In this document: in pieces, positions 1-9,214 of the stretch
Layout of the letters: each line of letters opens with the position of its first letter
Position numbering within the stretch: position 1 is the first letter of the stretch
Assembly: GCA_002395605.1 (NCBI GenBank)
Contig: DGXO01000029.1
Span: 1-48,258, forward strand
DNA length: 48,258 nucleotides
From: Bacteroidales bacterium UBA4230
GTDB taxonomy: Bacteria > Bacteroidota > Bacteroidia > Bacteroidales > UBA932
Direction of reading: 5' to 3'
Program-made: the position numbers and the translations under genes
Notes under the pieces: model-generated
Databases searched by the model: none
Told to the model about the DNA's origin: nothing
The model's input: only the letters and a program-made list of their open reading frames with translations

Positions 1-975
1 GTTCTTGGTCTGGAGGAAGGCCTTTCGGAACATCACCTCGTTCCAGTCCGTAGAGGGGAACATGATGGGGTCCGACCCCGTGCGGTAGGCCTCGATGGCC
101 TCCGGGGTAAAGTACAGGCCGATGTCCTCCTTGCCGTCGTTCCACTGGTAGACGTTGTAGTAGCGGGCGAAGTCGTAGGCCGAACTCTGCTTGATGTAGG
201 AAAGCGGCATCTGCACGCCGGTGATGGAACTTGCCGAAATCTTGGGCTTTCCGGCATCTCCGCGCTTTGTGGTGACGATGATTACGCCGTTTGCGCCCCT
301 CACGCCGAACACGGCGGTTGAAGCGGCATCCTTGAGGATTGAAAGGCTCTCGATTTCATTGGGGTCCACGGTGTTGAGGGGCCTTTCCACGCCATCCACA
401 AGGATGAGCGGGGTTGAAGCGCTCTCGCTGAGGGAACCTACGCCACGGATGTAGATCTTGGCATAGTCTTCACCGGGCTGGCCGGTTTCCTGGACTGTGG
501 CGACGCCCGGCATCTGGCCGGCCAGAACGTTGGTGACATCGGCCACAGGCGCCTTTACAAGGGCCTTTGAGTCAATGGTGGTGAGGGCGCCCGTGACCGT
601 TGCCCTGGTCTGGGTGCCGTACGCCACAACCACGGTTGCCTCAATGGACTGGGTGTCGTCCTGGAGAACAACCGTCAGTGTCCGCTGCTTGCCGATTTTC
701 ACTTCCTGGGTGGTGTACCCAAGCGCGGAAACCTCAATCACAGCAGCCTCTCCGGGGACGGTAATCTGGAAAGTTCCGTCTACCCCGGCGGCAACACCGG
801 TGGTGGTTCCCTTCAGGGTAACCCCGGCGCCGATAACCGGCAGGCCGTCGGAGTCCACCACCGTACCTTTGACGGTAACACCTTTCTGGGAGAAGGCCGG
901 AAGCCCGCCCAGAACGGCAAGGAGACACGCGATGGCAGCCAGTCGGAGAAATTGGACTACTTTAGTGTGTTTCAT
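1..975 (-). CDS. SusC/RagA-family TonB-linked outer membrane receptor (N-terminal 325 residues)
   Basis: This is the start of a SusC-type receptor that continues beyond the left edge. It would import glycan fragments through the outer membrane using TonB energy, paired with a SusD lipoprotein that must lie outside the window. Seen: a signal peptide of about 30 residues ending PAFSQ, a carboxypeptidase-D regulatory-like domain (VTVKGTVVDSDG to ALGYTTQEV), a TonB box-like VVVAYGTQ, and a plug domain with IYIRGVGSL, LVDGVER and GANGVIIVTTK. The reading frame is open through base 1. The start at 975 is the first ATG after the upstream gene and begins the signal peptide. It lies 22 bases after the GH18 stop, so it is probably the fifth gene of the transcript that starts at the GH2 gene. 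The family assignment is certain; the substrate is inferred from the neighbouring enzymes. Confidence 0.95.
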   Translation of the reverse strand, partial: MKHTKVVQFLRLAAIACLLAVLGGLPAFSQKGVTVKGTVVDSDGLPVIGAGVTLKGTTTGVAAGVDGTFQITVPGEAAVIEVSALGYTTQEVKIGKQRTLTVVLQDDTQSIEATVVVAYGTQTRATVTGALTTIDSKALVKAPVADVTNVLAGQMPGVATVQETGQPGEDYAKIYIRGVGSLSESASTPLILVDGVERPLNTVDPNEIESLSILKDAASTAVFGVRGANGVIIVTTKRGDAGKPKISASSITGVQMPLSYIKQSSAYDFARYYNVYQWNDGKEDIGLYFTPEAIEAYRTGSDPIMFPSTDWNEVMFRKAFLQTKN

Positions 976-997
976 TGGTCAGTTTTTTTGGTTATAT

Positions 998-2242
998 CTA
1001 TTCTAATACTGATTCTTTTCCATAGACCGCACCTACCAGCGCCTTGAGGAGGGCGTGGTCGTCGGTGTCGCAGCGGTACTCCCAGAACATTGCCCCGAGC
1101 ATTCCGCCGGCCTTCACGTAATTGCCCTTAGCGGCAACGGATTCGGGGTCGTCATAGGATAGGACGTTCTTGCCGGAATCGTCGGCAAGGTAAGGGACCA
1201 TAGAGGTGAATTCCCACATGCGGTGGACATTCCTTTCAAGCTTTGCTCCCTTATAGAGGCCTTTTTCAAGGATGTCGGGAATCTCATAGTACCTCACGGT
1301 GTAATCGAAGATCTTCTGGCCTGCCGCCGGGGATTTTTCGGCCTTTCCGTAGAAGGGAATGCCCATTACCATGCGGCCCCGGGGCACGCCGCCCTTCTCA
1401 TGGGCATCCACGCTCTCGTCCCAGCTGCGATGGTTGAACATCGCGGACTTGTGGAGGGGCGAGTTATGCCCGCTGGGGGCGGCGCCCATGTCGTAGGTCA
1501 TGACATTCACGTAGTCCAGGTACTTCATTGCGGTCCCCCAGTCTACGTACTTTGCGCTGGAAGAGGATGCAAAGGAGATAATCTTCTCTGTTCCAAGCGT
1601 TTCACGGAGCTCCTTGAGGACAAGGTTAAAGTTTCTGGTGTCCGAGGGATCCGCGCCGGTCTCGTTGTCCGCGCTTACGGTGGGGTACTCCCAGTCTATG
1701 TCCACGCCGTCAAGCTTGTGCTTGTCCAGGAGGCTCTTTACGCTCTGACAGAAGGCCGTGCGCTTGGCGGCGTCACGGGCCATCATGGAGAAGCCGTCTG
1801 CGTTGCCGCCCCAGCCGCCTATCATGAGCATCACCTTGAGTTTGGGATTCACGCTCTTCAGGGCCACCACCTTGCTTATGGGAGCCTGGCTTGACTCTGA
1901 AATCACTATGCCGCCGTCTCCGGTGGAAGGGTTGCCGAAACGGCCATGGGCGTAGTTGATGTGGGTAAGGAGGGTTACGTCGGGAAGCACTTTTGTGTGC
2001 TCAGTGAAATATGCCAGGACAATGGGGGTCTGGCCGATATCCGTGCAGTGGGTGTCGTCGGTTCCCGGAACGGGGTTGTCCGTGGTGTCATCTTTGTCCT
2101 GCGGGTTTTCGGTGTCGTCTCCCGTAACTGGCGGGGGCGGCGGGAGCGTGTTGGAATTGCCAGGCTTGGAGCAGGAGTTCAGCTGAACAAGCAGGACTCC
2201 CGCCGCAAGGCACGTGACAATTGAAATGAACAGTTTTTTCAT
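998..2242 (-). CDS. GH18 chitinase-like surface lipoprotein
   Basis: A predicted lipoprotein endo-glycosidase of family GH18, which cleaves beta-1,4-linked N-acetylglucosamine polymers or the chitobiose core of N-glycans by substrate-assisted catalysis. The signal peptide ends in the lipobox LNSC (Cys24). A proline/aspartate-rich linker follows (residues 30-65). The barrel shows MLMIGGWGG (139-146) and the family motif DGVDIDWEYP (178-187) with all four acidic residues D178, D181, D183 and catalytic E185. VNVMTYDM and MVMGIPFYGKA further on are typical of GH18. The Trp-Glu-Tyr-Pro ending of the motif and the MTYD strand are closer to chitinases than to EndoH/F-type enzymes, but the substrate is not proven. 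It sits 8 bases after the GH20 gene and 22 bases before susC. The lipid anchor and acidic linker suggest surface exposure. Confidence 0.93.
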   Translation of the reverse strand: MKKLFISIVTCLAAGVLLVQLNSCSKPGNSNTLPPPPPVTGDDTENPQDKDDTTDNPVPGTDDTHCTDIGQTPIVLAYFTEHTKVLPDVTLLTHINYAHGRFGNPSTGDGGIVISESSQAPISKVVALKSVNPKLKVMLMIGGWGGNADGFSMMARDAAKRTAFCQSVKSLLDKHKLDGVDIDWEYPTVSADNETGADPSDTRNFNLVLKELRETLGTEKIISFASSSSAKYVDWGTAMKYLDYVNVMTYDMGAAPSGHNSPLHKSAMFNHRSWDESVDAHEKGGVPRGRMVMGIPFYGKAEKSPAAGQKIFDYTVRYYEIPDILEKGLYKGAKLERNVHRMWEFTSMVPYLADDSGKNVLSYDDPESVAAKGNYVKAGGMLGAMFWEYRCDTDDHALLKALVGAVYGKESVLE

Positions 2243-2250
2243 ATGACAGG

Positions 2251-4311
2251 TCAGTTTACTTTTCTGAAAAGAACCTCTCCGCGGTTACGGGCGGTTGTCC
2301 AGCCGCCGCGGACATTGCTGAGGAAGCGGACGGTTACGGGGTGGTAACCCTTCATGAGCGCAACGCTGTTGTCATGGCGGGAGTGTTTCTTAACCTCGGA
2401 GCCGTTGTCTATGAGCTTTTCCCCGTCAATCCAAAGCTGGTCGAAGATGGTGGAGAACACATACACGCCGTCTTCCGGAACCTTGATGTAGCCGGTAGCT
2501 TCGGCAGCATAGAAATTGAGCCCCATCATATTGTAGTGGGTGGGTTCCTGCCTTGGAATGTCCCTGAAACTCTTTATGGGGCGGGGATCAGTCCAATGGG
2601 CCGAAGAGGGGATATCGGCCCAGCTGAGGAAGAATCCGTAGGTGCTCCGGAGCGTGATGCCGGGATCCGTTTCAAGCTCCGTAGCGGGCTTCAGGGCCTG
2701 TTTTTCGACGCTTATGGTGCGTACCTTCCCAAGTTTGCCGTAAGAGGTGACGCAGGCAATCTTGAGGGTGGCATCAGAGCTGTATTCCAGCGGCTTTTCA
2801 TAGGTGGCCGACTGCGCCGACGGCTCCGTGCCGTCAAGGGTGTAAACCATGCGCATGGGCCTTGTGGTGGTGAATTCAAGGACTGCCTTGTCAAGGAAAA
2901 CAACGTGGTTGTAGCTGCCGCCGGGCTGCTCCGGCATGGGGATATGGTAATTTACGCCGCGCCGGTCAAGGTCCTCGCAGGCGCGGTCTACGGCCGTGCA
3001 GAAGGCCTTGAAATCTTTGTTGGCGGGAAGAGTCCAGGCAATTTCGGCAAGGGCGAAGGCGCGGGGGAAGAACATGTACTGCCGCTGGGACTCAGAGTAG
3101 ATGTACTCGCTCCAGAGGTTGGCCTGGACGCCCTTGACAGGAATGGAGGGGTTGTAGTTATATACCTTCTCAAGGGTATTGTCTCCGGAAATGGTCTCGG
3201 GCTCTATCTTGGGGTCTCCCTGGTAGTGGTCCAGGTACATGCCGTCGTGGGAAGGGGTCATGACAACCTCGTGACCCTGCTCCGCCGCGGCAATGCCGCC
3301 TTTTTCACCGCGCCAGGACATTACGGCGGCGTTGGGGCTGAGACCTCCTTCAAGGATTTCGTCCCAGCCGATAAGCTTTTTCCCGTACTTCGCAAGAATG
3401 CCTTCCATACGCTTTACAGCATAGCTCTGAAGGCGTTCTTCGGCCGTGGCATCGGCCGTTGCGGTGAGGCCTTCGGCCTTGATGCGTGCCTGGCAGGCGG
3501 GGCATTTTTCCCAGCGGGTCTTCTTGCATTCGTCACCGCCAATATGGATGTAATCTCCGGGGAAGAGGGCCGATACTTCCGCTATGACATCGTCAAGGAA
3601 GCGGAACATGTTTTCCTTTCCGGGGCAGAGGACTATGTCCGGGGAACCCCAGGTGGAGAAACTGCCCACGGGCTCTTCCGTGCAGGACAGCTCCGGATAT
3701 GCCCTGATGGCCGCGACGGCGTGGCCGGGCATCTCTATCTCCGGGACTATGGTTATGAAGCGCTCTGCGGCATAGGCTACAACCTCACGGATCTCATCCT
3801 GGGTGTAGTAGCCGCCGTGAACGCCGCCGTCCCATTCCGTACGCCATGCTCCTACGGATGTGAGGCGGGGATATTTCTTGATCTCGATGCGCCAGCCTTG
3901 GTCGTCGGTGAGGTGCCAGTGCATTGTGTTTATCTTGTACTGCGCCATGATGTCTATCATGGTCTTGAGGTCCTCAACGCTTTGGAAATGGCGGCAAGGG
4001 TCTACGTGGAAACCGCGCCAGGAGTAGCGGGGGTAGTCCGTAATCTTTGCACATTGCACCTGGCCGTTTACGTTGAGTTGCTCCAGAGTTTTTGCAGCGT
4101 AGAAGAGCCCGGCGGGGGTGGAAGCCACGGCGCGCACGCGTGTGCGCGATATGTCAAGAGTGTATCCTTCGGCCGGGATATTGGCCTTGGGGTCCAGGCG
4201 GTATTCCACCTTGGAGGGGTTGTAACGGAACGAACCTCCCCGCTCCTCAACGCTCTGGGGAGCAGGGATGATCCGTACCACCATAACCAATATTAACGCC
4301 AACCACTTCAT
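2251..4311 (-). CDS. GH20 beta-N-acetylhexosaminidase with C-terminal PA14-like domain
   Basis: An exo-enzyme releasing terminal GlcNAc or GalNAc, likely acting on oligosaccharides made by the GH18 neighbour. Seen: a short N-terminal hydrophobic segment, the GH20b N-terminal domain (to about residue 95), then the GH20 barrel starting YSWRGFHVDPCRHF, with HWHLTDDQGWR (131-141) and the catalytic Asp260-Glu261 pair in HIGGDE. The barrel is followed by a chitobiase C-terminal-type domain (YTLDGTEPS) and a PA14/GLEYA-like module (about 600-686, EDGVYVFSTIFDQLWIDGE). At 686 residues this is the usual size for Bacteroidota GH20 enzymes with these accessory modules. The ATG overlaps the stop of the alkaline phosphatase gene by 4 bases (ATGA), indicating translational coupling. 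Confidence 0.95.
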   Translation of the reverse strand: MKWLALILVMVVRIIPAPQSVEERGGSFRYNPSKVEYRLDPKANIPAEGYTLDISRTRVRAVASTPAGLFYAAKTLEQLNVNGQVQCAKITDYPRYSWRGFHVDPCRHFQSVEDLKTMIDIMAQYKINTMHWHLTDDQGWRIEIKKYPRLTSVGAWRTEWDGGVHGGYYTQDEIREVVAYAAERFITIVPEIEMPGHAVAAIRAYPELSCTEEPVGSFSTWGSPDIVLCPGKENMFRFLDDVIAEVSALFPGDYIHIGGDECKKTRWEKCPACQARIKAEGLTATADATAEERLQSYAVKRMEGILAKYGKKLIGWDEILEGGLSPNAAVMSWRGEKGGIAAAEQGHEVVMTPSHDGMYLDHYQGDPKIEPETISGDNTLEKVYNYNPSIPVKGVQANLWSEYIYSESQRQYMFFPRAFALAEIAWTLPANKDFKAFCTAVDRACEDLDRRGVNYHIPMPEQPGGSYNHVVFLDKAVLEFTTTRPMRMVYTLDGTEPSAQSATYEKPLEYSSDATLKIACVTSYGKLGKVRTISVEKQALKPATELETDPGITLRSTYGFFLSWADIPSSAHWTDPRPIKSFRDIPRQEPTHYNMMGLNFYAAEATGYIKVPEDGVYVFSTIFDQLWIDGEKLIDNGSEVKKHSRHDNSVALMKGYHPVTVRFLSNVRGGWTTARNRGEVLFRKVN

Positions 4312-5468
4312 TTCATCAGCTTCCTTACTATCTGTCCTATTTCGGCATTCTCATGTACCCCGGCAAAGTTTTCGGCACCGGGGCCGAAGGCAAATACGGG
4401 CACCACAATGCCGTCGTGGCCCTTTGTGGAGAAGTGCACCTTTACGTTGCGCTCCTCTATGCTGCCCTTGAGAAGGGTGAGGCCGCCGGTGTTGTGGTCT
4501 GCGGTTACAACCACAAGGGTGTGGCCGTCTTTTTCGGCCCATTCCAGTACCGCGCCTATGACCTTGTCAAAGTCAAAGAGTTCCTCGCACATGTAGCCAA
4601 CCTTGTTGCGATGGGCCCAGTCGTCTATCTGGGAGCCTTCCACCATGAGGAAAAAGCCCTTTTTGTTGTCCAGCATCTCTATGGCCTTCATGGTGCTTTC
4701 CATGAGGATGGGGCCGCGGTCCAGGGCCGGTTTGAGGTCGTATTCGTCGTATAGGCCCAGGAACTTGTCACCTTCGGCATCAGCTATGTCTTCCAGCTTG
4801 TCCACAAAAGTGTAGCCCTTGGCCTTCATTTCCTCTATGAGGTTGCGGCCGTCGGAGCGCTGGTTCCAGAAATGGGTGCCGCCGCCGGAGATGAAGTCCA
4901 CGCCGGAATCAACGTACTGCGCCGCCAGGCCTTCCTCGTCCTTGCGGGTGGGGCCGTGGACGCAGAAATCGGCCGGAGTGGCGTCGTTGATGCGGCAGGT
5001 TACCGTGACGCCGGTCTTCATGCCCTTCTTCTGGGCATACTGGAGGTTGCTCTCAAGGGGCTCGGCGTCTTCATCTATGCCGATATATCCGTACTTTGTC
5101 TTTTCTCCGGAAGAGAGGGCGGTGCCACCGGCGCAGGAGTCCGTGATGAGCTTGTCCGTGCAGTAGGTGCGGGAATAGCCCGCCACGGGCATCTGGTCTA
5201 TGTTGAGGGCGCCGCCGTTGGCAACCCAGCCCACGTTCCACTGGGTGAGGCCGGTGCCGTCTCCAATCATGAAGATGACGTTTTTCACCCTCTTCCCCTT
5301 GGGCTGCTTCACGGAAACGGTCTGGTAGGGCGTCTCAACGGTGTATTGGTCGTCCTTAGAGAAACTGTAGGTGGCATACTTGGACTGATCCCTGTCCAAA
5401 GGGTCCTGAGTCTGGGCATAGGCCGTCGCCGCGGCAAGAAGGAGCGATATGACAAATATTTTCTTCAT
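4308..5468 (-). CDS. Alkaline phosphatase (PhoA superfamily), secreted
   Basis: A metal-dependent phosphomonoesterase of the alkaline phosphatase superfamily, exported by the signal peptide MKKIFVISLLLAAATAYAQ. Seen: FMIGDGTG (66-73) with the metal-ligand Asp70, the nucleophile motif TDSCAGGTALSSG with Ser111, VEGSQIDDWAH for a second metal site, VTADHNTGG, and the late histidine in GHDG before VPVFAFGPGA. All the usual metal ligands appear present. At 386 residues it is a compact member. The gene sits between two glycosidase genes, with 1 base to the GH2 gene upstream and a 4-base overlap with the GH20 gene downstream. It is therefore an integral part of the operon, suggesting that the glycan target or its products carry phosphate esters. 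Confidence 0.94.
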   Translation of the reverse strand: MKKIFVISLLLAAATAYAQTQDPLDRDQSKYATYSFSKDDQYTVETPYQTVSVKQPKGKRVKNVIFMIGDGTGLTQWNVGWVANGGALNIDQMPVAGYSRTYCTDKLITDSCAGGTALSSGEKTKYGYIGIDEDAEPLESNLQYAQKKGMKTGVTVTCRINDATPADFCVHGPTRKDEEGLAAQYVDSGVDFISGGGTHFWNQRSDGRNLIEEMKAKGYTFVDKLEDIADAEGDKFLGLYDEYDLKPALDRGPILMESTMKAIEMLDNKKGFFLMVEGSQIDDWAHRNKVGYMCEELFDFDKVIGAVLEWAEKDGHTLVVVTADHNTGGLTLLKGSIEERNVKVHFSTKGHDGIVVPVFAFGPGAENFAGVHENAEIGQIVRKLMK

Positions 5469-5469
5469 A

Positions 5470-7947
5470 CTATTGTTCTACGGGTTTGATGTTCCATCCG
5501 GAAAGGGTTATTTCGGCCTTGGTGCAGCCTTCCGGGAGGGTGCAGCGGACGGTGCGGGATTCGCCGGGCCGAAGGGCGATGAAGTTATCCTCCCAGAACG
5601 TGCCTGGAATGAGGTTGCCGTCGGAATCAAGGGCCTTGAGGATATTCTGATATGCTATTACGTGGGCCTCATTGACAAGTTTGACGTCATAGCCTCCGGC
5701 AACCGCGGTCACTTCCATCCTGACGGGCGCCTTGGGGAGGGAGCACATGAAAGAGAGGTTTGCGTACTTCAGGATATTGACGCCCCACCAGTCTGCGTGG
5801 GCCCAGTCGTAGACATTGTTGTCTCCGGCCACGCAGTAGGCGTTGTGCTCCGTTTTTCCGTCCAGGGTGAACTCCAGGAACACATAGCAGGGGCCCTCAA
5901 TGTCCCCAAAAACTTTGAGCGGTTCGCGTTCAAGGCTGGTGACGGTGCGGGACTCTTCCCTGACAAGGCGCGAGGCGGTGTCGTACACGCGGAGCCTTGC
6001 CTCGATGATTGCACTTGGAACGGCATCGTTGACGGCGTAAACCGCCTTGTCGCCATAGTTGAACACCAGCTGGACGGGCTTGCAGGCCTTCTTGACGCCA
6101 TAGTAGCCGGCGGTGGGGATGCCGTACCAGTCGTAGAGCTGCCAGTAGATTGAAGGCCAGGCGCTGTTGAGCATCCATTGGACTATGCCCGTGGTGCGGG
6201 GAAGGTTGCAGCGGAAAGCCTCAAACATGGCGCGCTCTGAGTTATAGTCCATGGCGTGGGCCCTGTATACATAGTCGGCAAGGTTGTCGGCTTTGCCATA
6301 AAGGCCTTCCATGGATTTAACCTGAAAATCCGTGGTGTTCATGGCCGATGTGGACGAAGTGCAGTGGCGTGCCCAGTTCCTTCCCTGGGGCCAAAGCTGC
6401 TCCTCCCCTATCATGCGGCGGAGGCTCTCCAGCTGGGGAAGGTTGAGCCCGGGGCCGGTTTCCGTGTTGAAGCCGTAGGCGCCGCCGCGCTTTGTGTCTA
6501 TGTACCAGTAATCCGGGCCCACAAATTCATAGGGGCCCTCCATCTTCATGCCGGAGGGGCCGGCGAGGCTTGTAAGCCCCTTTGCCGAACACACGTACGG
6601 CCTGTATTCAAGTTTCTCATAAAGGGCCAGATACTGGCGTTCCAGGCGCTCGTTGGGGATGCGGTCGCTGCCGGTGAGCCAGCAGATGAGGGACGGGTGG
6701 TTGCGGAGACGGATAAGCTGGTCGCGGAAATAGCGTACGGCAAGTTTCTCCGTTTCCGGAGTGTTGATGCAGCCGTAACCGCGGGTTTCCGGGATGCCAC
6801 AGTAGGACTTCCATTCCCACTGGCAGCTCCATCCCACCATAGAGAGGATGCCCATGCGGTCGCAGAGGTCGTAGACGTAGTCGTCCTTGCCCCAGATGTT
6901 TTCAAAGCGGATGCAGTTGAGGCCCATGTCGCAGACCATGTCCAGCTGGGCCTTGATGCTCTCCGGGGTATCCTGCATGAAGATGTCGTCGGTCCAGCCG
7001 CCGGCCTTCACAAGGACTTTTCGGCCATTGAGGATGAAAAGCCTGTGGCCATAGCCGTCAATGATGCCTTCGATTTTGCGGATGCCGAAATCGGCCCCCT
7101 TGGAATGGCTTACTTTTTTGCCAGCAACAAACTCAACGTCAATGTGATACATTTCCGGGGAACCCATTTCCCTGGTCCACCAGATGCGGGGATTCCCTAT
7201 GGTTTGCCTTACTGAAATCTCCTTTGATGCCGAAGCCGGTATCTCCACCTCTTCCTCAAAGGAGCCGCCGTCGTCCCAACTTGCCTTGAGGATGCCCTTG
7301 ACGGGTTTTTCGGCACGGTTTACAAGGGTGGTGACAACTTCAATTTCGGCCTTGGAGAAGTCCTGGGGATCCACGAAGGGCTTTACGAAGACGTCCTGTA
7401 CCTCTATGTCCGGGGTGGTGATGAGCGTGACGGGACGGATGATGCCCATGCTTTCGTCAAGGGGACGCGGGTTCCAGTCCACGAAGCCGTGGTTGAGGTC
7501 TCCGGCAACTGCGCGGCGGAGGGTTACCTTGAGGCGGTTGGTGCCTTTCACAAGGGATGTGACATCGAATTCGCGGACGCTGAACGTGCCGAACGTGGTG
7601 TCGGCGCTGGCGAGGAGTTTTCCGTTGAGTTCTACATCTGCGTAGTAGTTGAGGCCGTCGAAGCGGAGGACGTGCCTGAGGCCTTTACGCGCCTTGAAGG
7701 TGGTTGAGAACTCCCATGGGGAGTCGAAGGGGGTCTTGTCCAGTTTTTCATATCGGTCCTCTTCCAGGATGTTTTTCCCAAGGACGCCGGCCTCATTGAG
7801 TGCACCGGCCACGGTGCAGGGAACGGAGACCTTGTACGTGGTTTTGTCCCCGGCCTTCCTGAGCGTCCAGTCCTTCAGTTCCACGGACGCCCCAAAGGCG
7901 GCCGGTGACGATGAGAACAGGGTGGCGAGGAGGGCTAATTTACACAT
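5470..7947 (-). CDS. GH2 exo-beta-D-glucosaminidase / beta-mannosidase-like enzyme
   Basis: A secreted GH2 retaining exo-glycosidase of 825 residues with signal peptide MCKLALLATLFSSSPAAFGA. Domains in order: GH2 sugar-binding jelly roll (about 20-170), immunoglobulin-like domain (about 180-290), TIM barrel (about 295-600), and C-terminal beta domains. The acid/base position reads WLTGSD (Asp428) rather than the WNGNNE-type Glu of true beta-mannosidases. The nucleophile region reads GFNTETGPG (Glu496). Both match the exo-beta-D-glucosaminidase (CsxA-like) subgroup, as does the conserved block MFEAFRCN to GIVQWMLNSAWPS. The start was set at ATG 7947, because the frame reaches 7968 only with a TTG and because the shorter form gives a clean signal peptide. 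A -7 box at 7997-8004 suggests that a transcript starts here. Confidence 0.88.
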   Translation of the reverse strand: MCKLALLATLFSSSPAAFGASVELKDWTLRKAGDKTTYKVSVPCTVAGALNEAGVLGKNILEEDRYEKLDKTPFDSPWEFSTTFKARKGLRHVLRFDGLNYYADVELNGKLLASADTTFGTFSVREFDVTSLVKGTNRLKVTLRRAVAGDLNHGFVDWNPRPLDESMGIIRPVTLITTPDIEVQDVFVKPFVDPQDFSKAEIEVVTTLVNRAEKPVKGILKASWDDGGSFEEEVEIPASASKEISVRQTIGNPRIWWTREMGSPEMYHIDVEFVAGKKVSHSKGADFGIRKIEGIIDGYGHRLFILNGRKVLVKAGGWTDDIFMQDTPESIKAQLDMVCDMGLNCIRFENIWGKDDYVYDLCDRMGILSMVGWSCQWEWKSYCGIPETRGYGCINTPETEKLAVRYFRDQLIRLRNHPSLICWLTGSDRIPNERLERQYLALYEKLEYRPYVCSAKGLTSLAGPSGMKMEGPYEFVGPDYWYIDTKRGGAYGFNTETGPGLNLPQLESLRRMIGEEQLWPQGRNWARHCTSSTSAMNTTDFQVKSMEGLYGKADNLADYVYRAHAMDYNSERAMFEAFRCNLPRTTGIVQWMLNSAWPSIYWQLYDWYGIPTAGYYGVKKACKPVQLVFNYGDKAVYAVNDAVPSAIIEARLRVYDTASRLVREESRTVTSLEREPLKVFGDIEGPCYVFLEFTLDGKTEHNAYCVAGDNNVYDWAHADWWGVNILKYANLSFMCSLPKAPVRMEVTAVAGGYDVKLVNEAHVIAYQNILKALDSDGNLIPGTFWEDNFIALRPGESRTVRCTLPEGCTKAEITLSGWNIKPVEQ

Positions 7948-7996
7948 AAGGGAGCGGGAGTGTGTCAAAGTGTGCAGTTTTTATGGTTAGTTACTG

Positions 7997-8004
7997 CAAA
8001 AATA
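7997..8004 (-). promoter_or_regulatory. -7 box (TATTTTTG) of the GH2-to-susC transcript
   Basis: The minus strand reads TATTTTTG, matching the Bacteroidota consensus TAnnTTTG, about 50 bases before the GH2 start codon. No convincing -33 TTG was found. A GC-rich alternating stretch (CGCTCGCGCGCG) just upstream is a possible site for the neighbouring XylR-type regulator; that role is inference. Confidence 0.5.
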
Positions 8005-8041
8005 ATTGACACGCTCGCGCGCGAAGGGGAAATTTGCGTAT

Positions 8042-9214
8042 TTATTCCCCCAATTTGCGCAAATATTTACGCCTGTACTCTGTTGGGGTACAGCCCTTTA
8101 TGGCGGCGAAGCGCCGGGAGATGCTTTTTGTGTCGGGTTCGTCCATAAGCGCGGCTATCTGGGAAACTGTGTCCGAAGTGGTAAGAAGAAGTTCCGCGAA
8201 GGTATCCATCCTGACCTTTGTGATGAACTCGTAGACGCTCAGTCCCGTGGCTTTCAGGAAGCGCTGCTCAAGGGAGCGGCGGGACATAGGGACGTGGGAG
8301 AGGACATCCGAAACCTGGATTTTCCTGCGGGGGTTCTCAGTTATGAAGCGGATGGCTTCCTGGACGGATTTATCCCCCGTCACAACTATTCCGGAAGACT
8401 GCCTGGTCACAATCCCAAGGGGCTGCATCACTATGTCCTCGCCCTTGTAAGAGGGGTCTTCCACCATACGGGAGGCCATTGAGGCCACGGCATAGCCGCC
8501 TCCTTCCATATCCACATCAACGGATGAGAGTTGCGGCCGGGTCATAGTGCAGCGGACGTCGTCATTGTCCACTCCAATAACGGCAATCTCTCCGGGAACG
8601 GCTATCTCAAAAGTGTTGCAGCATTCAAGGAGGATATTGGCCTGGGTGTCGTCGCAGGCCATAATCCCCACCGGTTTTGGAAGGGACAGGAGCCAGTATC
8701 CCAGTTTTGCTTCGTCATAACTCCAGAGGGCGTCCGTGCGTATCCTCACGCCCTCCTCAAAATTGTCCTTGAGACCCTGGGAGTCAAGGTAGTCCACGAA
8801 TCCCTTACGGCGGCCGTCGCTCCAGACTACTCCGTGGTACCCGAAGAAGGCAAAATTGCGGTATCCGCTGGCAACGAAGCGAGTGGCCACCATCTCCCCC
8901 GTCCGGTGGTAGTCAGATGTAAGGCTGGGGATTTGGGGGAAAGGGCGGATATGGTCCATAGAAATGGCCACAATGCCGTTTTCACGGAATTTCTCCACGC
9001 GGTCATCGGGGTTGAAAGGGGCAAGTACCATATTTGCGCGCCACTTCTGGGCCCAGGCAAGGAAGTCTTCAAAACTGTGGGTTTCCCTGTAAGAGGACGG
9101 CATTGTGCACACCACCCAGGGTTCATCGGCCTCCTCCTGGGAATATTTACGGATTCCGCGCAGTATCCGGTTAGGAAACTGCTCGGAAAAATCGCCCATA
9201 AAGATAAGCCTCAT
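8042..9214 (-). CDS. XylR-type AraC-family transcriptional regulator
   Basis: A cytoplasmic one-component regulator of 390 residues. Residues 1-270 form a LacI/periplasmic-binding-like sensor domain (GDFSEQFPNRILRGI at the start, GIMACDDTQANILLECC and AVIGVDNDD late). Residues 285-390 form an AraC double helix-turn-helix (IQVSDVLSHVPMSRRSLEQRF, then ISRRFAAIKGCTPTEYRRKY). This is the XylR arrangement, in which a sugar binds the sensor half and the AraC half controls catabolic genes. Its start overlaps the phosphatase stop by 4 bases, and the GH2 gene follows after about 95 bases including a promoter. It is the natural candidate regulator of the glycan locus, with the inducer unknown but probably an amino sugar or its oligomer. 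Confidence 0.9.
   Translation of the reverse strand: MRLIFMGDFSEQFPNRILRGIRKYSQEEADEPWVVCTMPSSYRETHSFEDFLAWAQKWRANMVLAPFNPDDRVEKFRENGIVAISMDHIRPFPQIPSLTSDYHRTGEMVATRFVASGYRNFAFFGYHGVVWSDGRRKGFVDYLDSQGLKDNFEEGVRIRTDALWSYDEAKLGYWLLSLPKPVGIMACDDTQANILLECCNTFEIAVPGEIAVIGVDNDDVRCTMTRPQLSSVDVDMEGGGYAVASMASRMVEDPSYKGEDIVMQPLGIVTRQSSGIVVTGDKSVQEAIRFITENPRRKIQVSDVLSHVPMSRRSLEQRFLKATGLSVYEFITKVRMDTFAELLLTTSDTVSQIAALMDEPDTKSISRRFAAIKGCTPTEYRRKYLRKLGE

Noticed and set aside
2341..4296. A 651-codon open frame on the plus strand antisense to the GH20 gene
   Set aside because: The minus-strand GH20 protein has full catalytic motifs. The plus frame is a shadow produced by GC-rich third positions and has no recognisable domain.
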